Shown: positions 33,501 to 42,487, counted from the first letter of the stretch. The stretch: DNA of 57,094 nt from Desulfococcaceae bacterium (GCA_030145385.1 JAQYVU010000017.1:1-57094), one strand, 5' to 3'. Notes: generated by a model from the sequence alone, not told the origin. A program made the numbers and translations.

Positions 33501-35760
33501 GAAATTCGGCGGCACGCAAATGACTGCCAAGGTATTATTATACTTTGGAAATGCGATTGCCATATGGACCCGTCACATCAATCAAGTCATTGCATTAAAC
33601 CGGGAAGGACTGAAATCCGCCCGGGAAACCGGAGATTTAAATTATTCGGTTTACCATATCCAGTCACTGGTATTTTCAATGTTCGCCGGCGGCAAGACCA
33701 TAGATGAGATGTTGGAAGAATGCGACCGATTTTACGAATTCGTGGAACAAACCCATGATATCGGTGCATTAAACTATCTGATCTCCGTGATTCAATTCAT
33801 CAAATGCGTTAAAGGACAAACTGTACATATTCACAGTTTAAACGATGAACATTTTTCCGAAACCCGGCATATCAGGAATATGCAGAACGATGATATTAAA
33901 ATCATTTTATGTCGGCATCATTTGATCAAACTCCGCCTTCTCTACATCATGGAGGATTTTGAAGGGGCTCTCAATGAGGCTAAAAAATGCGCGGCTCTGC
34001 GGCACTATCATATGGGAACCATTATCATTCCGGAATATTACTTCTACCACTGCCTGGTTCTGGCAGCACTTTATCCTTCTTCATCCATCCTGAAACAAAG
34101 CCTGTATCGCCGGCAGATAATAATCTTTAGCAATCGATTAAAACAATTTTCATATCAATGTCCTGAAAATTTTGAGGACAAATATTTACTGGTCGCCGCA
34201 GAGCATGCCAGAATCGCCGGTCAGGATCGGCAGGCAATTACTTTTTATCACCGTGCTATCCGGTCCGCAAATGCCAACGGCTTTACGCAAAATCATGCCA
34301 TTGCCAATGAAGCGGCGGCAAAATTTTACATCTCCAGAGGCTTTGATGATATTGCTAAAACATTTATGGATAAAGCCCGGCAAAGCTACCAGTACTGGGG
34401 AGCCAAAACAAAAGTGGACCTTCTTGAAAAAAGCTTTGCAGCGCTTCTGACGGTTAATCCACAGTCAAAATCCTTTGCCGGCGGTCAGCATCTTGACTAT
34501 AATACGATTGTCAATTCCCTGCAGACGATTTCCACGGAAATTATTTTAGAGGATTTGTTAAAAAGCCTGATGAAAATTGTACTGGAAAACGCGGGGGCCA
34601 GAAAAGTGCAGTTTCTGACAATCACATCGGACCGGATGTATTTGGAAGCACAAAACAACATTGACCATGAAGAAACCATCGTTTACAAATCCCTGCCCGC
34701 AGACAGCCGGCTGGAGCTGTTCAATCCGGTATTAAACTATGTAAAACGCACCCAGACATATATGGTATTAGATGATGCCAGCAGTGAAGGAGATTTTACC
34801 CGGCACCCCTATACACTGAAATTCCAGCCGAAATCCGTGTTATGCCTCCCGGTTATCAGGCATTCACAGATGGTGGCCCTTTTATATCTTGAAAATAATA
34901 TCACACCGGCCGTGTTTACCCCTGACAGAATTAAAGTATTGAACCTGATAGCTTCCCAGGCAGCCATTTCACTGGAGAATTCCCGGCTTTATGAAAATGT
35001 CATTCAAAACGAAAAAGAGCTCCGGGAGGTTTCTGAAAAGCGCGAGGAAGAATCACTGCGCTACCAGGACCAGCTCAGATCACTTTCCTCCGAGCTGTCG
35101 CTGACCGAAGAGCGGGAGCGTCGCAGAATTGCAAGTGACCTGCACGACCGCATCGGACATGCACTGGCGAATGCTTCCATGAAACTCCGGCCGCTCAAAG
35201 ATTCCGTAACAACTTCAAGTGCTTCAAAAAATATAGATGAAATTCACTCACTGATTGACCAGTCTATCGCCGATACCCAGACCTTGACTTTTGAGTTGAG
35301 CCCCCCCATACTGTATGACTTGGGACTGGAAGCAGCCCTCGACTGGCTGACCGAGCAGACACAAAAGCAGCATGAAATCAAAGTGGACTTTATTGATGAT
35401 TACACTCACAAAACAATTGATGAAAGCCTGCGCATACTTTTGTTCCAGGCTATCCGGGAACTGCTGCATAATGTGGTCAAGCATGCCCGGGCAACTCAAG
35501 TCAGTGTTTCCATATCAAAGGAAAACGATTTTGTCCGCATTGTGATTTGCGACAACGGTGTCGGTTTCGAAGCGACCAGAAAAGAAAAAGATGTTAAAAA
35601 AGGGGGTTTTGGAATTTTTTCAATACAAGAACGGCTAAAGCACCAAAGAGGACGTTTGGTAATCAAATCCGACCCGGATACCGGATCCAGCGTTACCATT
35701 ATATCACCCATGACTGCAAGAAACGCCAATCAGGAAATTAAACAATCAGAACAGGAATAA
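30511..35760 (+). CDS. giant protein: pseudokinase-like domain, AAA ATPase, GAF, histidine kinase
   Basis: The frame opens at 30442 but its first 16 codons lie in a repeat. ATG at 30511 starts MFNLKGYEIILE, the usual beginning of this family, although neither start has a good ribosome-binding site. Numbering from 30442, a kinase-fold domain spans 24-300. The catalytic HRD reads HNG at 154-156 and DFG reads DFA at 175-177, so phosphotransfer is doubtful. A STAND-type ATPase follows (Walker A GYSGVGKS with K367, Walker B LFIDNMHWAD), then a long helical region, a GAF domain near 1350-1510, and a HisKA_3 histidine kinase with H1568 (DLHDRIGHAL). HATPase boxes (DNGVGF, GGFGIFSI) complete the NarL-type pair with the regulator four bases downstream. 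Confidence 0.88.
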   Translation: MFNLKGYEIILERPPENGVKIYSARHIQSASRVKILFLPVKKQSKDLYEDIYHYFLPLKKLISNHIARVYAIEKISEASTSGIAFTMEEFAGISLKEYLIKDGPLNPDQFIHIAVQMATAVNDLHKAGLSHNGLTGSNIAIDPAESHICINDFAFGMYPVLSPTALTPENSGRVPIANEHLPYISPEQTGRMNCEIDYRTDFYSLGIIFYELLTGIPPFTGSNPMELIHAHMAKNPEIPAKTRKEIGEPLSNIIMKLLSKSPDQRYQSAYGIKSDLLHCLEQSSSGTSFTPFQVARHDVSERFRFPEKIYGREIEMAMLIDEFNRVKENNIGISMIAGYSGVGKSRVAGEIQKYVVKKGGYFISGQYEQLQQDIPYSGLIQAFQEIIKQILTESVNRIDDWRYKLIDALGANAQVIIDVLPEIEFIIGTPSPVPEISPKDAQNRFHMVFEKFIQVFATKEHPLTLFIDNMHWADAAGLKLMESFFTGTKTRNFYFIGAYRNNEIRNTHPLFDSIQAIKQKGVPVQTITLKPINEADICHLLSDTIQADMNQVRLLAQIVHDKTRGNPFFIRQFLEAMNKGGFFAYDYENGRWQWNIEQITAQSITDNVVDFMAARVSKLGDPSQHTLQLASCIGDSFSLSLLSMAAAKTARSVVTDLREALALGLIMPKGDAYRRMEKSLTKIQAHGSPETPINPADDMTFEFLHDKVRQAVYAQVPDVLKNTFHLQIGKLILQNTDPKDLHNRIFSVVHHFNQGKNQLDKNADLQQLARLNLMAGKRAKDAAAYQQALSYLKTGENFLTDTAWVENYTLVFDIKKHRMECEYLVHNFDDAEKLFQILLDRAESDEDKAAMYNQKMIMLASLAKHEDALTIGATGLRLLGVRLPKRAGKLDVLQSLLTLKIRLHHQEIDSLLELREIKDPRLLLTLTMMMNLSLSAYFCQPNLASYLALNIFKMTLKHGNSSVSPFAYVIYGAALCAIFKDYDAGYLFGDLALKAKKKFGGTQMTAKVLLYFGNAIAIWTRHINQVIALNREGLKSARETGDLNYSVYHIQSLVFSMFAGGKTIDEMLEECDRFYEFVEQTHDIGALNYLISVIQFIKCVKGQTVHIHSLNDEHFSETRHIRNMQNDDIKIILCRHHLIKLRLLYIMEDFEGALNEAKKCAALRHYHMGTIIIPEYYFYHCLVLAALYPSSSILKQSLYRRQIIIFSNRLKQFSYQCPENFEDKYLLVAAEHARIAGQDRQAITFYHRAIRSANANGFTQNHAIANEAAAKFYISRGFDDIAKTFMDKARQSYQYWGAKTKVDLLEKSFAALLTVNPQSKSFAGGQHLDYNTIVNSLQTISTEIILEDLLKSLMKIVLENAGARKVQFLTITSDRMYLEAQNNIDHEETIVYKSLPADSRLELFNPVLNYVKRTQTYMVLDDASSEGDFTRHPYTLKFQPKSVLCLPVIRHSQMVALLYLENNITPAVFTPDRIKVLNLIASQAAISLENSRLYENVIQNEKELREVSEKREEESLRYQDQLRSLSSELSLTEERERRRIASDLHDRIGHALANASMKLRPLKDSVTTSSASKNIDEIHSLIDQSIADTQTLTFELSPPILYDLGLEAALDWLTEQTQKQHEIKVDFIDDYTHKTIDESLRILLFQAIRELLHNVVKHARATQVSVSISKENDFVRIVICDNGVGFEATRKEKDVKKGGFGIFSIQERLKHQRGRLVIKSDPDTGSSVTIISPMTARNANQEIKQSEQE

Positions 35761-35764
35761 ACGG

Positions 35765-36418
35765 ATGGATATAAAAATTCTGCTTGCAGATGATCACAAA
35801 ATCACTAGAGACGGCTTGAAAGCACTGCTTGAAAGCCAGAAAAATATGATCGTTATCGGTGAAGCGGAAAATGGACGGCAAGCGGTCCGCCTGGCTTTAG
35901 ACCTGACGCCAAATGTCATCGTGATGGATATCAATATGCCGGAATTGAACGGCATAGAGGCGACCCGGCAAATTATCACTGAGTTGCCGGACACAAAAAT
36001 AATCGCGCTGTCCATGTATTCCGACAAACGGTATGTGGTGGGAATGTTAAAAGCCGGTGTTTCAGGCTATCTGCTGAAAAACTGCGCATTTGATGAGCTG
36101 GTTTCCGCCATTTCCGCAGTGGTCGCCAACCAGAACTACATGAGCCAGAAAATCGCAGACACGGTCATGAAGGATTATGCCAATATACTGGAAAGCAGCG
36201 ACACCTCCCCGGCTTCTTCGCTAACCGCCAGAGAAAGAGAAGTTTTGCAGTTGATCGCGGAAGGACTGAAAACAAAGGACATTGCCGCCCGGATTCATGT
36301 GAGCGTCAAGACGGTTGAAACCCATCGACAGCAGATGATGCGAAAATTAAATGCAAAAAGTGTTGCGGAACTGACCAAGATTGCCCTCAGGGAAGGGCTC
36401 ACCTCTCTGGATACATAA
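35765..36418 (+). CDS. NarL/FixJ-family response regulator
   Basis: The 217-residue regulator has a receiver at 1-120 with phospho-acceptor D55 (VIVMDINMP), switch serine in IIALSMYS and lysine in YLLKNCAF. A LuxR-type helix-turn-helix sits at about 150-210 (LTAREREVLQLIAEG, IHVSVKTVETHRQQMMRKL). The gene starts four bases after the giant histidine kinase stop and carries AGGA nine bases upstream, so translation is coupled. HisKA_3 kinases pair with this regulator class, so it is the cognate partner. Targets are unknown; the lipase promoters immediately downstream are candidates. Confidence 0.95.
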   Translation: MDIKILLADDHKITRDGLKALLESQKNMIVIGEAENGRQAVRLALDLTPNVIVMDINMPELNGIEATRQIITELPDTKIIALSMYSDKRYVVGMLKAGVSGYLLKNCAFDELVSAISAVVANQNYMSQKIADTVMKDYANILESSDTSPASSLTAREREVLQLIAEGLKTKDIAARIHVSVKTVETHRQQMMRKLNAKSVAELTKIALREGLTSLDT

Positions 36419-36857
36419 AAAGAATAAGGTGAAAGGATAAGGCTGAAGTTAAAAGCTTCACCCCCCCTGCAAGGCATCATGCAGTTTAACAGCAGCCTTC
36501 AGACAACCTAATTTAAATTGCCTGAAATGCTTAATCTTTAAAAATTTCAGGCGCTAAAACTTTCCCGCCGGGGCAATGCGAAAATCCCTTCTTCGATCCG
36601 GCCATACGGCTTTTATCAAATCGCCTAGTTATTAAATCACTTATCTGGATTGTCCGGGACAATTTCCCTTTTCCCCTATCTTATACTTTCCACCCTATTT
36701 TAAACTCAGGATTTTCGAAGTTAAATTTCAGGTTTTCCCCGATTGTGCGTCATGATTATTTACAGTATATACTTTTGTAAACATTGTTTACATTTTGAGG
36801 CCAATATCAAAATTAAAATCTTTAATTCCAATAAATAACTCAGATTCAGGGGGAGAC
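36419..36857. promoter_or_regulatory. regulatory region of the first lipase
   Basis: About 440 bases without a gene. Two clear dyads are present: ATTGTCC-G-GGACAAT at 36649-36663 and TGTAAACA-T-TGTTTACA at 36776-36792, both perfect around a single central base. They look like regulator-binding sites. The last 150 bases resemble the leader of the second lipase, but the second dyad is degraded there. No sigma-54 motif is seen. Confidence 0.5.
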
Positions 36858-37757
36858 ATGAAAAAATTAAATTTAATCGGGATATCCATTTTATTAACAG
36901 TCATTTTTTTACTGCCGATCAGTGCGCTTGCCGGCGGCAGCAGCGACACCTGTGATACGAAATATCCGATTGTTTTAGCGCATGGTATGGGTTTTTCAGC
37001 AACCGTTTTTGGCGCTATTGACTACTGGTGGGGAATTCCTGATGGACTGGAAGGAGAAGGCGCAGACGTTTATATCACATCTGTAAACGGCATGGACAGC
37101 ACGAGAAACAAAGCTGTTGATTTTAAAAATCAATTCCTGCAGATCAAGGCCGCTACCGGCGCATCAAAACTCAACATCATCGCCCATTCTCACGGAACCA
37201 TATATACTCGTGATGCCATCTCCAACTTAGGGCTCAGCGGATATGTGGCAAGCCATACCAGCATTGCCGGTCCTCACCGAGGCAGCGCACTGGCGGACAT
37301 GGTTGTCGGTATCGTTCCGAATTCAATGGAATGGCTGGTCGGTGACACCATGGATTTAGTCTATATCTTTCTTATGGGAGATTCAAACCCCAACAGCCTG
37401 GCCAATGCATATGACATTACCCGTCCGTACATGAACAACACATTTAATCCAAATACACCTAATAAATCAGGTGTTTACTACCAGAGCTGGGCCGCCAAAG
37501 CCAAAACTTCCTGCCCGAGCATTATCCTTGAAGCCACCTGGCTGGTTATGCTGGCTGCTGAAGGTGCCAATGACGGCCTGGTCGGCGTTAACAGTGCCAA
37601 ATGGGGCAATTTCCGGGGTATTGAAGATGCCGCATGGTACAGTGTCGGGTGTGACCACGCCAACATTGTGGATCAACTTTTCGGCATTACCCCGGGGTTT
37701 GACGCACCGGGTTTCTATATTGATATTGCCAGCGATCTGAAAAGCAGAGGATATTAA
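36858..37757 (+). CDS. secreted triacylglycerol lipase-like alpha/beta hydrolase, copy A
   Basis: The 299-residue hydrolase has a signal peptide of about 25 residues (ending ALA-GG). After it comes YPIVLAHGMGFS, the oxyanion-hole region of family I bacterial lipases. The nucleophile is S111 in AHSHG (usual form GHSHG or GHSQG), D239 lies in GANDGLV and H267 in GCDHANIV, giving a complete triad. Two cysteines could form a disulfide. The frame opens at 36795, but ATG at 36858 follows GGGGGAG at the right distance and starts the signal peptide. It is about 80 per cent identical to the next gene (240 of 299 positions by hand count). No foldase gene is nearby. Confidence 0.9.
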   Translation: MKKLNLIGISILLTVIFLLPISALAGGSSDTCDTKYPIVLAHGMGFSATVFGAIDYWWGIPDGLEGEGADVYITSVNGMDSTRNKAVDFKNQFLQIKAATGASKLNIIAHSHGTIYTRDAISNLGLSGYVASHTSIAGPHRGSALADMVVGIVPNSMEWLVGDTMDLVYIFLMGDSNPNSLANAYDITRPYMNNTFNPNTPNKSGVYYQSWAAKAKTSCPSIILEATWLVMLAAEGANDGLVGVNSAKWGNFRGIEDAAWYSVGCDHANIVDQLFGITPGFDAPGFYIDIASDLKSRGY

Positions 37758-37796
37758 TCGATTCAATTATTATAAAATAATACACCAACCGCTAAA

Positions 37797-37832
37797 TAAA
37801 AAAAGGATGCCCGCAAGGCATCCTTTTTTTAT
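37797..37832. terminator. intrinsic terminator after lipase A
   Basis: The stem GGATGCC (37805-37811) pairs with GGCATCC (37817-37823) around a CGCAA loop. It is flanked by an A run on the left and seven T on the right, so it can work in either direction. Confidence 0.9.
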
Positions 37833-38056
37833 TTATTCCGCTTCCCATTAACCCCTAATTTCCGGGTTACGCCCTCCATATCAAAAATCAGGTTTTTCGA
37901 AGCGGCTTTTCAGGTTTCCCCTGATTGACTTATATTTACGTTTACGTCAAGGTATACATAAACGTTGTTCACAATAAAAAATTAAGAACTATTTAAAAAT
38001 CTTAATTCATGAAAACAAGCATAAATTTTTTTAATAATTTGAATTCAGGGGGAAAC

Positions 38057-38956
38057 ATGAAAAAGCTAACTTTAATCGGTTTAACAATTTTTTTAACTGC
38101 CATTTTCTTACTGCCCGTTAATGTTCTTGCCGGTGGAAGCAGCTATACCTGTGACACCAAATATCCCATCGTCATGGCTCACGGCATGGGGGCTTCTGCT
38201 GAGATTCTGGGCATTGTGGATTATTGGTGGGGAATTCCGGAAGCCATGGAAGATGAAGGCGCGGATGTATTCATCACGTCTGTCAACGGCATGGACAGCA
38301 CAAGAAACAAAGCCATTGATTTCAAGAACCAGTTTCTTCAGATCAAAGCATACACCGGTGCTGCAAAATTGAATGTTATCGGCCATTCCCACGGAACGAT
38401 TTACACCAGAGACGCCATCTCTAATTTAGGAATCGGCGGCTACGTGGCAAGTCATACCAGCATTGCCGGCCCCCACCGGGGAAGCGCAGTTGCCGATGTT
38501 GTCGTCGGTATTGTTCCGGATTCACTGGAATGGCTGGTGGGAGATACCATGGATTTTATGTATGCGTTTATTTTCGGCGACACCAACCCCAACAGCCTTG
38601 AAAACGGTTATGATATCACCCGGCCTTACATGATCAATACATTTAATCCCAACACGCCGAATGTTTCCGGCATTTACTATCAAAGCTGGGCCGCCAAAGC
38701 CAAAACCTCCTGCCCGAACTTTATCCTGGAAGCCACCTGGATTGTTCTCCTGGCTTATGAAGGCGCCAATGACGGACTGGTCAGTGTAAACAGCGCAAAA
38801 TGGGGCAATTTCCGGGGCGTTGAAGATGCCGCATGGTACAGTGTCGGCTGTGACCATTTAAATATTGTCGGTCAATTGTTCGGAATTACTCCGGGCTTTG
38901 ATTCAAATGAATTTTATGTCGATCTGGCCAGCGATCTTAAAAACAGAGGATTCTAA
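38057..38956 (+). CDS. secreted triacylglycerol lipase-like alpha/beta hydrolase, copy B
   Basis: This 299-residue paralogue of the gene at 36858 has the same length and no gaps in the alignment. The signal peptide ends VLA-GG. The triad is S111 in the canonical GHSHG, D239 in GANDGLV and H267 in GCDHLNIV. ATG at 38057 is preceded by AGGGGGAAAC and is preferred over the upstream ATG at 38009. Differences from copy A cluster in the signal peptide, residues 46-66 and the C-terminus. The leader (TTTTCGAAG, TTTCAGG, CCCTGATTG) and terminator are also duplicated, so the whole transcription unit was copied. Confidence 0.92.
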   Translation: MKKLTLIGLTIFLTAIFLLPVNVLAGGSSYTCDTKYPIVMAHGMGASAEILGIVDYWWGIPEAMEDEGADVFITSVNGMDSTRNKAIDFKNQFLQIKAYTGAAKLNVIGHSHGTIYTRDAISNLGIGGYVASHTSIAGPHRGSAVADVVVGIVPDSLEWLVGDTMDFMYAFIFGDTNPNSLENGYDITRPYMINTFNPNTPNVSGIYYQSWAAKAKTSCPNFILEATWIVLLAYEGANDGLVSVNSAKWGNFRGVEDAAWYSVGCDHLNIVGQLFGITPGFDSNEFYVDLASDLKNRGF

Positions 38957-38984
38957 GACCTTCGTTTTTAATAACAAATTAAAA

Positions 38985-39021
38985 TAAAAAAAGGGATGCC
39001 CAACCAGCATCCCTTTTTTTA
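38985..39021. terminator. intrinsic terminator after lipase B
   Basis: The stem GGGATGC (38993-38999) pairs with GCATCCC (39007-39013), with A runs on the left and seven T on the right. It is homologous to the terminator after lipase A. It probably also serves the convergent NtrC-type regulator gene. Confidence 0.9.
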
Positions 39022-39043
39022 TTTTAATCATAACCGGTTTTAT

Positions 39044-40432
39044 TTACTGATGACCGCTGTCTTCATACTCTTTGATTTTACGTTGAAGTGTCCTCAGGCT
39101 GATTCCTAAAATCGCCGCTGCCTGGGTGCGGTTTTGACCGGTATATTCCAGCATGCGGTTGATATGTTTTTTCTCAAGCGCTGCCATTGATGCCAGCGCT
39201 TCATCACCGCTTTCATCCGAATGAGATGATATGGTCAAAGACCGGATTGAAGACAACGACAGCGTATCACCCGTTTCAACCAGCAGAGACGACGCGATAA
39301 TATTTTCCAGTTCCCGCACATTTCCGGGAAACGAATACTTCAAAAGAGATTGAGACGCTTCCGGGGATAAAGAATTAATTTTCTTGCCTGTTTTTTGAGC
39401 GTGACTTTTTAAAAAATGCAGTGCAAGGGGGAGTATATCTTTTTTCCGCTGCCGCAACGGCGGTATATGGATATGACAGACATTCAGCCGGTACAGCAGA
39501 TCCATCCGAAAATTACCGTTTTTAACTTCCTCTTGAATATCACGGTTGGTGGCGGAAATTATCCTGACATCAATGGATCGCGCTTTGGTGCTTCCGAGGC
39601 GGTACAACTCTTTTTCCTGAACAACCCGCAAAAGTTTTGTCTGCATTTCCGGAGCCATTTCAGCGATTTCATCCAGAAACAGGGTGCCGTTGTCTGCTTC
39701 CTCAAAAAAACCTTTTTTTGAAAAGTTTGCGCCGGTATAAGCCCCTTTTTCATGACCGAAAACTTCATCTTCAAAAATTGTCCGGCTCAATGACGGCATG
39801 CTGATAGCGACAAAAGGCCCGGCGGAACGAATGCTCAGCCGGTGAACAGCATTTGCCAGAACCTCTTTTCCCACTCCGGTTTCACCGGTTATCATTAAAT
39901 TATAGTCATTATACCCGTATGTTTCCGCCTGATGAAAGACCAGAGCCATTGCCTCGTCCCGGGCCACAATCTCTTTAAATGCCTCTGCATGCTTCAGCGT
40001 ATCAAATGTCTGGCTTCTTTTGAAAAGATTCAGGTTCTGGCGCAACTCAAATTTTTCCAAAGCATTTTTTATACCAATTAACAATTTTTCCAATTGCAAC
40101 GGTTTTACCAGATAGTCATAGGCACCGAAATTCATCGCGCGGACAGCCGTTGCCACATCGTCGACCGCTGTTATGATGATACATTCAATATGTGGAAACT
40201 CTTTTTTTATTTTTTCAAGCAGTGCGATTCCATCCAGGTGCGGCATGACCAGATCAAGCAATACAAGCTGAAAAGAATTCTCTCTGATTAAATCCATAAC
40301 CTGCCGGCTGTCAGAAGCGATTGCGGGTTCCGGCATTCCGGCACTGAGAAGAGACGCCTTTACACTTAAAAGCAGCCCTTCATCATCATCCACCGCCAGT
40401 ATGGGAGTAAATTGTTTGGGAACAGAGATCAT
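39044..40432 (-). CDS. NtrC-family sigma-54-dependent response regulator
   Basis: The 462-residue regulator has a receiver with phospho-acceptor D60 (LVLLDLVMP). An AAA+ domain follows with Walker A GETGVGKE, the sigma-54 contact loop GAYTGA (tyrosine variant) and GTLFLDEIAEM. A Fis-type helix-turn-helix closes the protein (RTQAAAILGISLRTLQRKIKEY). Its start codon overlaps the stop of the hybrid kinase by one base (TGATG), so the two are translated together as a pair. The sigma-54 promoter and dyads at 42264-42487, upstream of the divergent lipoprotein gene, are its likely target. Confidence 0.95.
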   Translation of the reverse strand: MISVPKQFTPILAVDDDEGLLLSVKASLLSAGMPEPAIASDSRQVMDLIRENSFQLVLLDLVMPHLDGIALLEKIKKEFPHIECIIITAVDDVATAVRAMNFGAYDYLVKPLQLEKLLIGIKNALEKFELRQNLNLFKRSQTFDTLKHAEAFKEIVARDEAMALVFHQAETYGYNDYNLMITGETGVGKEVLANAVHRLSIRSAGPFVAISMPSLSRTIFEDEVFGHEKGAYTGANFSKKGFFEEADNGTLFLDEIAEMAPEMQTKLLRVVQEKELYRLGSTKARSIDVRIISATNRDIQEEVKNGNFRMDLLYRLNVCHIHIPPLRQRKKDILPLALHFLKSHAQKTGKKINSLSPEASQSLLKYSFPGNVRELENIIASSLLVETGDTLSLSSIRSLTISSHSDESGDEALASMAALEKKHINRMLEYTGQNRTQAAAILGISLRTLQRKIKEYEDSGHQ

Positions 40433-42027
40433 CAGGTAACGATCCTTTCAATATCCTTAACAAACTTTTTAATATCAAAGGGTTTGGTAAATATATGCTT
40501 AAATCCGATATCCTTAATCATCTGCAATTCGTTGCTTTGAGGGCTTCCGGTAATAATAATAACTTCCATTTTTGATAATTTTTCTTCTTTTACTATTGTT
40601 TTGCACACCTCTAACCCGTTCATTTGGGGCATAAAAAGATCCAGTATCAGCAGATCCGGCAGGTAGGTGCCAAGTTTGATCAAGGCCTCTGTTCCGTTAA
40701 AGGCTTTTTCAATATGGTAATGTCCTTCTTTTAAAAGAACTTTGTACATCAGCTTTTGAAGGGCATGATCATCATCAGCAATTAAAACCTTGATTAATTT
40801 TTTTCCCGGCTGCACCGGGAGACTGATGTTAAAAATTGCCCCTTTACCTTTTTGACTCACACAGGCAATTTTTCCGTCATGAGCCTTTACAATACTGTAT
40901 GAAACCGAAAGCCCAAGCCCGGTACCTCCCTGGGCCTGCTTTTCGGTATAAAAGGGATCAAAAATCTTTTCATGAATGGACGGCTCGACCCCTTTTCCAT
41001 TATCATCTAATGAAAGGTATATATTTTGGCTTTGCTGATCATAATCCGCATTGATCGAAATGATTCCGTGGTCATGATCAATCGCTTCAATAGCGTTAAT
41101 AATCAAATTCAAGATCACCTGCTCAATACTTTGCAGGTGACCTTTAATAAGCGGAATGTTTTCAGCCAGGCGCAACCGGACTTCCACATTTGATTTCTTG
41201 AGCGTTGATTGGGCCAATCGTAAAGAATTATGGACCGCATCGTAGATTGACATATCCGCCTTGTCAAAAACACTCGATTTTCTGGCAAAATCTTTAAGCC
41301 GGCCCACAATTGTCTCAACCCTTTTGGCGGCCAGATCCATATCGCTGATCATCTGGTCCAGATGCTGATCAAGGAACGCATAGGTCAGTCCACCATATTT
41401 TTTCCGGGGATTTTTCCTTGCCGCATCCTTTAAAACCGGCTTAAAATCCTGCCAGATTCTTCGCACCAGCGGAGTATTATACATGATGAGGTTTATCGGA
41501 TTATTAATTTCATGAGCCACCCCGGCAACCAGCGTCCCCAGGGCCTCCATCTTCTGGGCCTGAAACAGCTGCTCCTGACTCTCACGGAGTTTTTCCGCCA
41601 TTTGCTGCTTATCCGTGGTATCCCGGATCGCCCCGAAAATTTTTTCCCGCCCCTTTAAAACAAACGATCCGGCATACATTGCACCGGGAAAAACACTTTC
41701 ATCCTTTTTCACAAAATGTTGAAAAATAACGTGATTTTGCGTTAAACAGCCTTGGGTTACTTCATGAATTTTCTGAATGGTTTCTTCGTTTTTTGAAAAT
41801 ATCCTTAACGCCGACAAATTCAGAAATTCTTTTTCGGAAAACCCAAAAAGTGTCTTTGCCGCAGCATTCACCTCTTCTATTAAGTATGTTTCAGCATCAA
41901 ACACAACTACCGAATCAGATTCCTTTTCAAAAAGCTGTCGGTACTTTTCATCGTTTTCTTTATAAGCATTCAACAACTCGTTTAAAGAAGATATTTCGAC
42001 TTCCAGCGCTTTAATTTTTTTTTTCAT
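40432..42027 (-). CDS. hybrid sensor histidine kinase (PAS-HisKA-HATPase-receiver)
   Basis: The 531-residue cytoplasmic kinase starts with a coiled-coil (MKKKIKALEVEISSLNELL). A PAS domain covers about 28-150 (YRQLFEKESDSVVVFDAET). The H-box is VAGVAHEINNPINL, the ATP-binding boxes are NLIINAIEAI, DNGKGVEP and GGTGLGLSVSYSI, and a C-terminal receiver reads ILDLFMPQMNG and FTKPFDI. No membrane span is present, so the signal is internal. The carboxy receiver suggests a phosphorelay or feedback step. It is coupled to the NtrC-type gene and divergent from the transglutaminase-like lipoprotein. No good ribosome-binding site is seen. Confidence 0.94.
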   Translation of the reverse strand: MKKKIKALEVEISSLNELLNAYKENDEKYRQLFEKESDSVVVFDAETYLIEEVNAAAKTLFGFSEKEFLNLSALRIFSKNEETIQKIHEVTQGCLTQNHVIFQHFVKKDESVFPGAMYAGSFVLKGREKIFGAIRDTTDKQQMAEKLRESQEQLFQAQKMEALGTLVAGVAHEINNPINLIMYNTPLVRRIWQDFKPVLKDAARKNPRKKYGGLTYAFLDQHLDQMISDMDLAAKRVETIVGRLKDFARKSSVFDKADMSIYDAVHNSLRLAQSTLKKSNVEVRLRLAENIPLIKGHLQSIEQVILNLIINAIEAIDHDHGIISINADYDQQSQNIYLSLDDNGKGVEPSIHEKIFDPFYTEKQAQGGTGLGLSVSYSIVKAHDGKIACVSQKGKGAIFNISLPVQPGKKLIKVLIADDDHALQKLMYKVLLKEGHYHIEKAFNGTEALIKLGTYLPDLLILDLFMPQMNGLEVCKTIVKEEKLSKMEVIIITGSPQSNELQMIKDIGFKHIFTKPFDIKKFVKDIERIVT

Positions 42028-42263
42028 ATTTCAACGGGCGGTTCATTTTTCATGGAAAAAAAAGTCATAACAGATCTGTGGTTAATTTTTCTATTGAATC
42101 AGGCGTGACGCCACTGCGTATCAACCGAGAGATGCACCTTCAAACTATAATCAAATGACCATGAATTCGTCAAGAAAGAAGCGAATTTACAGGAATTTCA
42201 TTGTCATCAACACTCTGGTTGATTTCATTTCATCTCTTTAATCACCCGGTGACGATTCATCAT

Positions 42264-42372
42264 GTCAACTTGTCCGCACCACGACAAATTGTCACATTGA
42301 TTTAATACCTTGAATTTCAAATATTTTTTTTGAAAATCAACATCCTTTCATTGAATGCACCGACAAAATGTC
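42264..42372. promoter_or_regulatory. candidate enhancer sites for an NtrC-type activator
   Basis: Three related dyads are visible: GTCAACTTGTC (42264-42274), GACAAATTGTC (42283-42293, perfect around one base) and GACAAAATGTC (42362-42372). The first two are 19 bases apart centre to centre, about two DNA turns. They lie about 100-210 bases upstream of the sigma-54 promoter, in the normal range for enhancer sites. Confidence 0.65.
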
Positions 42373-42471
42373 AGGGCCGATGGCAACATCTTCTCCGCTT
42401 TCAAAAAAACTGGGAATTAAATACCCTTTAATTCCAATATCATAAAACAAATCTAATATTTTTTTAAAATT

Positions 42472-42487
42472 TGGCAGGCATGTTGCA
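42472..42487 (+). promoter_or_regulatory. sigma-54 promoter of the transglutaminase-like lipoprotein
   Basis: TGGCAG-GCATG-TTGCA matches the -24/-12 consensus at the correct spacing. It shares the TGGCAG and TTGCA boxes of the promoter at 14785. Transcription would begin near 42499 and read into the gene at 42573. Confidence 0.85.
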
